A stretch of DNA of 30,070 bases from the NCBI GenBank assembly GCA_900541315.1, contig UQJF01000019.1, forward strand, positions 1-30,070. The letters are read 5' to 3'. Below are positions 23,862 through 30,070 of this stretch, piece by piece. This DNA is from an uncultured Clostridium sp. (GTDB lineage Bacteria; Bacillota; Clostridia; Lachnospirales; Lachnospiraceae). A program made the position numbers and the translations under genes. Every line of letters begins with the position of its first letter. The first letter of the stretch is position 1. The notes beneath the pieces were generated by a model. It was not told the origin of the DNA. It searched no databases and saw nothing but the letters and a program-made list of their open reading frames with translations.

Positions 23862-24569
23862 ATGTACGGTTACATGCCAATGTATTATTTTGACCCAACT
23901 TATATACTGATCCTGATCGGTGTGCTCCTTTCCATGGGAGCATCTGCAAAGTTAAATGCTACCTATGGCCGTTATTCTTCTGTGGCCAGCCGCTGCGGTA
24001 TGACCGGCGCCCAGGCAGCACAGCGTATTCTGCAGTCACAGGGGATCTATGATGTGACTGTACGCCATGTATCAGGCAGATTGACTGACCACTATGATCC
24101 AAGGAGTAAGACTGTAAACCTGTCTGATGCAGTTTACGGTTCTACATCTATTGCAGCCATTGGTGTAGCAGCCCATGAGTGTGGTCATGCCATTCAGGAC
24201 GCAAGAGATTATGCACCTTTAAGGCTGCGTGCAGCGTTGGTGCCAGTGGCTAATTTCGGATCCCAGATTTCATGGCTTCTGATCATTCTTGGTATCGTAT
24301 TAGGAGGGACCGGACTTATTAATCTGGGAATCCTTATGTTTTCACTGGCTGTTCTGTTCCAGCTCGTTACATTGCCTGTAGAGTACAATGCTTCTCATAG
24401 AGCAGTAGCGCTTCTGGATTCTATCGGTATTTTAGAGGGGCGGGAAGTAGGACAGACCAGACAGGTATTAAATGCAGCGGCACTGACTTATGTGGCCGCA
24501 GCCGCAGCATCCCTGCTGCAGCTTTTAAGACTTCTGCTCCTGTTTGGAAACAGACGCAGAGATGACTAG
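23862..24569 (+). CDS. YugP-type neutral zinc metallopeptidase
   Basis: 235-residue membrane protein of the zinc metallopeptidase family typified by B. subtilis YugP (peptidase_M48-like, Zn-protease 2). N-terminal membrane helix at 12-28, the zinc motif HECGH at 105-109 (AAIGVAAHECGHAIQDARDY), two long hydrophobic helices near 125-180, and a last one near 205-230 followed by a basic tail. The start is at ATG 23862 (MYGYMPMYYFDP); the frame also extends upstream into fmt but without an SD. Its substrate is unknown. In many Clostridia this gene sits between fmt and rsmB, as here, unlike in Bacillus where yugP is elsewhere. Confidence 0.9.
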   Translation: MYGYMPMYYFDPTYILILIGVLLSMGASAKLNATYGRYSSVASRCGMTGAQAAQRILQSQGIYDVTVRHVSGRLTDHYDPRSKTVNLSDAVYGSTSIAAIGVAAHECGHAIQDARDYAPLRLRAALVPVANFGSQISWLLIILGIVLGGTGLINLGILMFSLAVLFQLVTLPVEYNASHRAVALLDSIGILEGREVGQTRQVLNAAALTYVAAAAASLLQLLRLLLLFGNRRRDD

Positions 24570-24584
24570 AAAGGGGAACATGAT

Positions 24585-25970
24585 ATGGCAAAAGCCATAG
24601 ACAGAGGTCTGGAGAACCGGGAGATCGTACTTGGTATACTGACAGAGGTACTGGATAAGGGTAATTTTGTCCATCTGGTATTAAATCAGGCTTTAAGTAA
24701 ATACCAGTATCTGGAAAAACCGGACCGGGCATTTATCACCAGAGTAACAGAAGGAACCCTGGAATATCTGCTTCAGATTGATTTTATTATAAACAGCTAT
24801 TCAAAAACCAAAACAGAAAAAATGAAACCGCTCATCCGTAATATACTCCGGATGAGCGTTTACCAGCTCCTTTACATGGACCGTGTGCCAGACAGCGCTG
24901 TATGCAATGAAGCAGTGAAACTGGCTGTACACCACCATTTTCAGGGGCTGAAAGGCTTTGTAAACGGAGTTTTACGTACCATTGCAAGAAATAAAGAAGA
25001 ACTGGACCTTAAGGAGCCTTATCTGCGCTATAGTCTTCCGCAGTGGATGTATTCCATGTGGGAAAAAGACTGGGGAAAGGAAAGCGCAGAAAAGATCGCC
25101 GCTTCTTTTTTAAAGGAACGGCCAGTATGGGTGCGCTGCAATTTGAACCTGGCATCAAAAGAAGAGATCCTGGCAGCTTTAAAAAAACAGCAGGTTAGTG
25201 CAGAGCAGGTAGAAGGCTTTGATTCTATGCTGGCTTTATCTGAGTATGATCATATGGAAAGCCTTGATGCCTTTCAGAAAGGCTGGATCCAGGTACAGGA
25301 CATCAGCTCAGCTTTAGTTGGTGAGCTGGCTGCACCGGAAAAAGGCAGCTATATCATAGATGTATGCGCAGCACCCGGCGGAAAAAGCCTGCATCTGGCA
25401 GATAAAATGGAAGGCACCGGCTGCGTGGAAGCCAGGGATCTTACATACCAGAAGGTGGCACTGATCGAAGAAAATGCCAGCCGTATGGGTGCATTAAACA
25501 TAAAAGCAGTCCAGTGGGATGCCACTGAATTTGATCCTGAAAGTGAAAATAAAGCAGATCTGGTCATTGCCGATCTGCCTTGCTCCGGACTGGGAATCAT
25601 TGGAAGAAAGCCGGATATAAAGTACCACACCACAAAAGAAAACTTACGGGATCTTTCAAAGCTGCAAAAAGAGATCCTTTCTGTTGTGTGGAAGTATGTA
25701 AAACCAGGCGGCCGCCTGATCTACAGCACATGCACCATCAATAAAGAGGAAAATGCAGAAAATGCCCGCTGGATCACAGAAAATCTGCCATTTAAGCCGG
25801 AAGACCTGACAGAAGCTTTTTCTTCAAAGGGAGAGAGATACGCATGTTTAAAAGAGAATATGTATCCGGGAGCAGACCTTAAAAATGGTCAGATCCAGAT
25901 CCTTGCTGGTATCCATCCATTTGAAGATTTTGATGGCTTTTTCATCAGTGTTTTTAAAAGAGAAGCATAG
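24585..25970 (+). CDS. rsmB: 16S rRNA (cytosine-967-C5)-methyltransferase
   Basis: 461 residues. Methylates C967 (E. coli numbering) of 16S rRNA. The NusB-like RNA-binding domain covers residues 1-140 (DRAFITRVTEGTLEYLLQID; KPLIRNILRMSVYQLLYMD). The SAM-binding motif I is VCAAPGGKSLH (C261-K267), motif IV is DLPCSGLG with C333, and motif VI is YSTCTINKEEN with catalytic-type C383. The C-terminus is RsmB-like (DGFFISVFKR). AAAGGGGAAC lies before the ATG. Gene order next to fmt and rlmN is the standard Firmicutes one. Confidence 0.95.
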   Translation: MAKAIDRGLENREIVLGILTEVLDKGNFVHLVLNQALSKYQYLEKPDRAFITRVTEGTLEYLLQIDFIINSYSKTKTEKMKPLIRNILRMSVYQLLYMDRVPDSAVCNEAVKLAVHHHFQGLKGFVNGVLRTIARNKEELDLKEPYLRYSLPQWMYSMWEKDWGKESAEKIAASFLKERPVWVRCNLNLASKEEILAALKKQQVSAEQVEGFDSMLALSEYDHMESLDAFQKGWIQVQDISSALVGELAAPEKGSYIIDVCAAPGGKSLHLADKMEGTGCVEARDLTYQKVALIEENASRMGALNIKAVQWDATEFDPESENKADLVIADLPCSGLGIIGRKPDIKYHTTKENLRDLSKLQKEILSVVWKYVKPGGRLIYSTCTINKEENAENARWITENLPFKPEDLTEAFSSKGERYACLKENMYPGADLKNGQIQILAGIHPFEDFDGFFISVFKREA

Positions 25971-25984
25971 GAGTATTTGCATAT

Positions 25985-27049
25985 ATGTTAGACCTGATCG
26001 ATACAAAAGGTAAAAAAGATATAAAGTCTATGACACTGGAAGAAGTGACAGTAGAGATGACAGCCCTGGGAGAGAAATCTTTCAGGGCAAAGCAGCTTTA
26101 TGACTGGCTTCATGTAAAGCTGGCAGAAAGCTTTGATGATATGAGCACATTGTCAAAGGATCTGCGCCAGAAGTTAAAGGACAATTACAGTCTTACAGCA
26201 CTGCAGACAGCAGGAGAGCGTATTTCTGCCATTGACGGCACCAGAAAATATCTGTTCCGCTTGGAGGACGGAAATGTGATAGAAAGCGTATGGATGCAGT
26301 ATCACCATGGAAATTCTGTATGTATTTCTTCCCAGGTGGGCTGCCGCATGGGCTGTCGTTTCTGTGCGTCTACTCTGGATGGTATGGAGCGGAATTTACG
26401 TCCTTCTGAGATGCTTGACCAGATTTACCGCATCCAGACTATTACCGGAGAGCGGGTGTCCAATATTGTAGTAATGGGTTCCGGAGAACCCATGGATAAT
26501 TATGATAATGTGGTCCGCTTTATCCGTCTGATCTCCAGTGACAAGGGCTTAAATATCAGCCAGAGAAACCTGACTATTTCCACCTGTGGAATTGTGCCGG
26601 GGATCCGGAAATTTGCAGAAGAAGGACTCCAGGTCACACTGGCACTGTCATTACATGCACCTAATGATGAGGTGCGAAAGACCCTGATGCCTATAGCTAA
26701 CAGCTTTAAGCTTAAAGATGTGCTGGAAGCCTGTCATTATTATTTTGAAAAAACAGGAAGAAGACTTACCTTTGAATATAGCCTTGTAAAAGGAGTTAAT
26801 GATAACTTAGAGGAGGCAAAAGCCTTGACAGAGCTGATCAAAGACCAGCATGGACATGTGAACCTGATCCCGGTCAATCCTATTAAAGAACGGGATTATG
26901 TCCAGTCAGACAAAAAGGCCATAGAACAGTTTAAAAATTATCTGGAACGGCATGGGATCAACGCAACGGTGCGCAGGGAAATGGGACGTGATATTGGCGG
27001 TGCCTGCGGTCAGTTAAGAAAGAGCTATCTGGAGGAAGGAGAAATCTGA
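25985..27049 (+). CDS. rlmN: dual-specificity 23S rRNA/tRNA A2-methyltransferase, radical SAM
   Basis: 354 residues. Adds a C2-methyl group to A2503 of 23S rRNA and to A37 of some tRNAs. The cluster motif is CRMGCRFC (C120, C124, C127; CX3CX2C). The two mechanistic cysteines of the RlmN family are present: C113 in NSVCISSQVGC and C341 in GGACGQLR. MGSGEPMDNYDNVV and TISTCGIVPGIRKFAEEGLQ are family blocks, and LMPIANSFKLKDVL confirms RlmN rather than Cfr, though subfamily is best set by phylogeny. It starts 14 bases after rsmB and ends one base before prpC, so it is tightly coupled. Confidence 0.95.
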   Translation: MLDLIDTKGKKDIKSMTLEEVTVEMTALGEKSFRAKQLYDWLHVKLAESFDDMSTLSKDLRQKLKDNYSLTALQTAGERISAIDGTRKYLFRLEDGNVIESVWMQYHHGNSVCISSQVGCRMGCRFCASTLDGMERNLRPSEMLDQIYRIQTITGERVSNIVVMGSGEPMDNYDNVVRFIRLISSDKGLNISQRNLTISTCGIVPGIRKFAEEGLQVTLALSLHAPNDEVRKTLMPIANSFKLKDVLEACHYYFEKTGRRLTFEYSLVKGVNDNLEEAKALTELIKDQHGHVNLIPVNPIKERDYVQSDKKAIEQFKNYLERHGINATVRREMGRDIGGACGQLRKSYLEEGEI

Positions 27050-27050
27050 T

Positions 27051-27797
27051 ATGGAAGCATATGCACTGACAGACACGGGAAGAGTCCGTTCCATGAATCA
27101 GGATTATATTTATGCTTCTCCTGAAAAAGTAGGTTTTCTGCCGGATCTTTTTCTGGTAGCAGATGGAATGGGAGGCCACAAGGCGGGAGATTATGCTTCC
27201 CGCTTTATGGTGGAAAATCTGGTGGTGTATTTAAATCACCGTCAGAACGGTCCCTGTGTTACCCAGTTAAAAGAGGGAATTAAAACAGTGAATAAAGCTC
27301 TTTATGAAATGTCTCTGGAAAGAGAAGAATTTCAGGGAATGGGCTGTACACTGGTAGCAGCTGTGATCGAAGAGGGCATTCTTTATGCAGCTAATGTAGG
27401 AGACAGCCGCCTGTATCTGATCCATGATGGGGCTATCCGTCAGATCACCAGGGATCATTCCTATGTAGAGGAAATGGTGGCTATGGGGATGATGCAGAGG
27501 GGAAGTGCTGATTATAACAGGAAAAAGAATATTATTACCCGGGCGGTAGGCATCAAACCGGATATAGAGCCGGATTTCTTTGAGGAAGAATTAGAACAGG
27601 GAGATTACATTTTACTTTGTTCAGATGGACTGAGCAATATGGTGGACAATGATACGATGTGTTCCATTGTTCTCTCCGAAGGCACCTTAAAAGAAAAGGC
27701 AGTACGTCTGATCGCAGAGGCAAATAAGAGAGGAGGAACAGACAACATTGCTGTTGTACTTGTGAAGCCTCAGGAAGGAGGGATGGGATCATGTTAA
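27051..27797 (+). CDS. prpC: PP2C-family serine/threonine phosphatase
   Basis: 248 residues. Mn-dependent phosphatase that reverses PrkC phosphorylation. The PP2C motifs appear in order: RSMNQDYIYAS, VADGMGGHKAGDYAS (metal-binding D38-G39), GCTLVAAVIEEGILYAANVG-DSR, ITRDHSYVEEMV, LLCSDGLSNMVDND, and GGTDNIAVVLVKP. There is no membrane segment, so it is cytoplasmic. The ATG 27051 follows a GAAGGAGAAATCTGAT context, close to the rlmN stop. Its stop (27795-27797) overlaps the prkC start by seven bases, the usual coupled phosphatase/kinase pair. Confidence 0.95.
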   Translation: MEAYALTDTGRVRSMNQDYIYASPEKVGFLPDLFLVADGMGGHKAGDYASRFMVENLVVYLNHRQNGPCVTQLKEGIKTVNKALYEMSLEREEFQGMGCTLVAAVIEEGILYAANVGDSRLYLIHDGAIRQITRDHSYVEEMVAMGMMQRGSADYNRKKNIITRAVGIKPDIEPDFFEEELEQGDYILLCSDGLSNMVDNDTMCSIVLSEGTLKEKAVRLIAEANKRGGTDNIAVVLVKPQEGGMGSC

Positions 27798-30016
27798 ATC
27801 AGGGAACATATCTTCAGGACCGTTATGAGATATTAGGACGGATCGGCTCTGGCGGCATGTCTGTGGTATACAAGGCAAAATGTCATACCTTAGACCGTTT
27901 AGTAGCCATTAAAGTCTTAAAAGAAGAATTTGCTTCTGATGAGAATTTTGTCAGCAAATTTAAAATGGAAGCTCAGGCGGCAGCCAGACTTTCCCATCCT
28001 AATATTGTCAATGTTTATGATGTAGTAGATGAAGGCAATCTTCATTATATCGTTATGGAGCTGATTGAGGGTATCACCTTAAAAAGCTACATCGAAAAGA
28101 AGGGCTTTCTTGAAAATAAAGAGGCAATCGGCATTGCTATCCAGGTGGCACAGGGAATCGCAGCTGCTCATGAGCAGCACATCATCCACCGGGATATCAA
28201 GCCTCAGAATATGATCATTTCCAGAGATGGAAATGTGAAAGTAGCTGATTTTGGCATTGCAAGAGCTGTATCCAGCCAGACCATGAATGCTACAGCAGTA
28301 GGTTCTGTCCATTATATTTCACCAGAACAGGCCAGAGGGGGGTATTGTGACGAGAGAAGTGATATATATTCCTTTGGTATTACCATGTATGAAATGGTCA
28401 CAGGCAGAGTCCCTTTTGAAGGGGACAATACAGTTGCTGTTGCCCTTGCCCATTTAGAGACGCCTATTACACCGCCTTCCCAGTTAAATCCGGTGGTAAG
28501 CAGTGGTTTAGAACAGATCATTTTAAAATGTACCCAGAAAAAGCCGGACAGACGATATTCTTCTATTGGAGATGTGATCACAGATCTGCGCCATGTAATG
28601 GTAGATCCGGATTATGATATTTACGGGGCAGTATCTCAGACAGATGAGGAAAATGATCCTTATGTAACAAGACCTATTTCCAGGGAAGAACTGTCCCAGA
28701 TCCAGGAGCGCAGACGGCCCCACACAGAGGATATTGTGGTAAAAGAGCCGGAATATGACCCGGCTGTAAGTATCCAGACGCAGGAAACAGAAGAGAATGA
28801 CGGGGATGGATATGATAAAGAGGAAACACAGCCTCAGATACCAGTCCATAAAAAACGCAGCGACAGAAAGAAAGAAAAAGATGTAAGTACCCAGTTTGAA
28901 CGTATTATTATGGTGATGGGTATTTTTGCCGCTGTTTTAGTAGCGGTGGTAGTTATTTTTGTATTTTCAAGGCTGACAGGGCTTTTCTGGCCAAAAAGCG
29001 GACAGGATAAGGAAACGGAAGTAGTTACCAGTGAAACGGCCACAGAAGGTATTAATGTTTCCTTGGCAGATAACCAGACTTATATGCCAAATGTACTAGG
29101 ACTTCCAAAGGATATGGCAGAGGCTAAGCTGAAAGAATACAACCTGGTAATGAGTATAGAAACAGAAGATTACTCTGATAATTATAAAGCAGACCAGGTC
29201 ATGCGCCAGGATGTGGCAGAAGGCGAAGTAGTGGAAAAATGGAGTACAGTTGGCGTGACCATCAGTAAGGGAAGTGATAAAGTAGATCTTTCTTCATTGG
29301 GACTGGAGCAGCTTTCAGGAGAAGATGCCCAGAAACTTTTAAAAGATAAAGAACTGCAAGTTACCTTAAAAGAAGAGGCAAACGATAATATTGAAACAGG
29401 AAAAGTTATCCGCTACAGTCCACAGCAGGCAAAAGCAGGGGATACCATTGAACTGGTTGTCAGCACAGGACCAAAGACAGCCCAGGGGCAGGTGCCAAAG
29501 CTGATCGGAAGAGACGAAGTTACAGCAGATGCCCTTTTAAAGGCAGCGGGGTTGAAAACGGGTACTGTGACCTACGATTATGATGCAGGAAAGCCAGAAG
29601 GTACAGTTCTGAGCCAGTCTGCACTTCCGGGAACTGTTTTAGAGCCGTCTGCCACAGTTGATTATGTGGTCAATCAGATGGAAGAAGAAGGAAGTACCCA
29701 GGCACAGGCAGCAGATGAGTCCTATTATATGGGCTCCATAGATACTACCTGTTCTTTGAGCAATTATATTGGACCGGCTTCCCAGACAAGCAGTGTAAAA
29801 ATATCTATCCGGTTAAAGCAGAAGGATGCAAGTGGGGCAGAAGTATATACTCCGCTGATCAGCCCAAGGCTGGTGGTAGGTTCCCAGGATATTCCGGTGG
29901 TATTCCCAAGGATCAAGGGAGCATACGGCGTGGAAAACGGTACAGTAGAAGTGGTAGATGTAGAGAAGGATACTGTGATCGCTTCTTATCCGGTTTCTTT
30001 CTTCCCGGTAGGATAA
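27791..30016 (+). CDS. prkC: Hanks-type Ser/Thr protein kinase with PASTA domains
   Basis: 741-residue membrane sensor kinase that responds to muropeptide or cell-wall signals. Cytoplasmic kinase domain: glycine loop IGSGGMSVVYKAK (18-30), K41, E60, HRDIKPQN (133-140), DFG (153-155), and SPEQ. An acidic linker (about 280-370) leads to one transmembrane helix at 372-395 (IIMVMGIFAAVLVAVVVIFV). Outside are three PASTA repeats: about 430-495 (MPNVLGLPKDMAEAKLKEYN), 497-561 and 567-629 (VPKLIGRDEVTADALLKAAG). Residues 640-741 form an extra beta-rich C-terminal segment with no family I recognise. In Bacillus the gene is followed by rsgA; the window ends 54 bases later. Confidence 0.95.
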   Translation: MLNQGTYLQDRYEILGRIGSGGMSVVYKAKCHTLDRLVAIKVLKEEFASDENFVSKFKMEAQAAARLSHPNIVNVYDVVDEGNLHYIVMELIEGITLKSYIEKKGFLENKEAIGIAIQVAQGIAAAHEQHIIHRDIKPQNMIISRDGNVKVADFGIARAVSSQTMNATAVGSVHYISPEQARGGYCDERSDIYSFGITMYEMVTGRVPFEGDNTVAVALAHLETPITPPSQLNPVVSSGLEQIILKCTQKKPDRRYSSIGDVITDLRHVMVDPDYDIYGAVSQTDEENDPYVTRPISREELSQIQERRRPHTEDIVVKEPEYDPAVSIQTQETEENDGDGYDKEETQPQIPVHKKRSDRKKEKDVSTQFERIIMVMGIFAAVLVAVVVIFVFSRLTGLFWPKSGQDKETEVVTSETATEGINVSLADNQTYMPNVLGLPKDMAEAKLKEYNLVMSIETEDYSDNYKADQVMRQDVAEGEVVEKWSTVGVTISKGSDKVDLSSLGLEQLSGEDAQKLLKDKELQVTLKEEANDNIETGKVIRYSPQQAKAGDTIELVVSTGPKTAQGQVPKLIGRDEVTADALLKAAGLKTGTVTYDYDAGKPEGTVLSQSALPGTVLEPSATVDYVVNQMEEEGSTQAQAADESYYMGSIDTTCSLSNYIGPASQTSSVKISIRLKQKDASGAEVYTPLISPRLVVGSQDIPVVFPRIKGAYGVENGTVEVVDVEKDTVIASYPVSFFPVG

Positions 30017-30070
30017 CTAGTGTACTGTATCATTCACTTTCAGCAAAATGACGCAGAATGAATTTTCAAT

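Noticed and set aside
30017..30070. Possible start of a palindrome or next gene after prkC (TCATTC/GAATGA)
   Set aside because: Only 54 bases remain and no start codon with SD or complete structure can be supported.
1..30070. tRNA, rRNA, CRISPR array, intact insertion sequence or prophage
   Set aside because: I saw no cloverleaf, rRNA-like block, regularly spaced direct repeats, transposase or phage genes.

Overview
The window looks like one end of a draft-assembly contig from a spore-forming, fermentative Clostridia bacterium, most likely family Lachnospiraceae. The evidence is a spoIIA-sigF-spoVA sporulation block, pyruvate formate-lyase with its activase, a GldA-type glycerol dehydrogenase, a ferredoxin-tailed aldo/keto reductase of a type common in that family, and the Firmicutes order priA-def-fmt-(yugP)-rsmB-rlmN-prpC-prkC. 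Genus is not resolved. The first 42 bases are not genomic: they are Illumina Nextera i7 adapter ending in the Tn5 mosaic end.

All intact genes are on the + strand. Region 1 (43-3459): 3' part of valS, a terminator, a BTAD-type regulator with a degenerate GGDEF-like tail, and an EamA/DMT permease. Region 2 (3515-6530): folC, an overlapping 48-codon small gene with a TTG start, and a membrane-anchored TPR protein, ending at a palindromic element and a strong terminator. Region 3 (6582-10103): sporulation operon spoIIAA-spoIIAB-sigF, an unknown 77-residue membrane protein, then spoVAA-spoVAB-spoVAC, closed by a terminator. Region 4 (10118-10977): an AT-rich cassette of three small genes. Region 5 (11033-14859): the aldo/keto reductase and recD2, the latter carrying a C-terminal DUF4186-type domain. 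Region 6 (14979-18261): pflB and pflA with promoter, intergenic stem-loop and terminator. Region 7 (18271-19916): palindromic element, gldA with its own promoter, and a minus-strand LysR C-terminal remnant carrying three long inverted repeats in a row. Region 8 (19914-30016): a sigma-A-like promoter followed by priA, def, fmt, a YugP-type protease, rsmB, rlmN, prpC and prkC.

Functionally, SpoIIAA/SpoIIAB/sigma F set forespore gene expression and SpoVA proteins move dipicolinic acid. PflB/PflA supply acetyl-CoA and formate in fermentation. The priA-prkC run combines replication restart, N-terminal methionine processing, rRNA methylation and a phosphatase/kinase signalling pair. The items I would check first are the RecD2-DUF4186 fusion, the three-gene AT-rich cassette (possibly related to DUF2442/DUF4160 pairs), and the triple inverted repeats in the LysR remnant. 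I saw no CRISPR array, tRNA, rRNA, intact insertion sequence or prophage genes.
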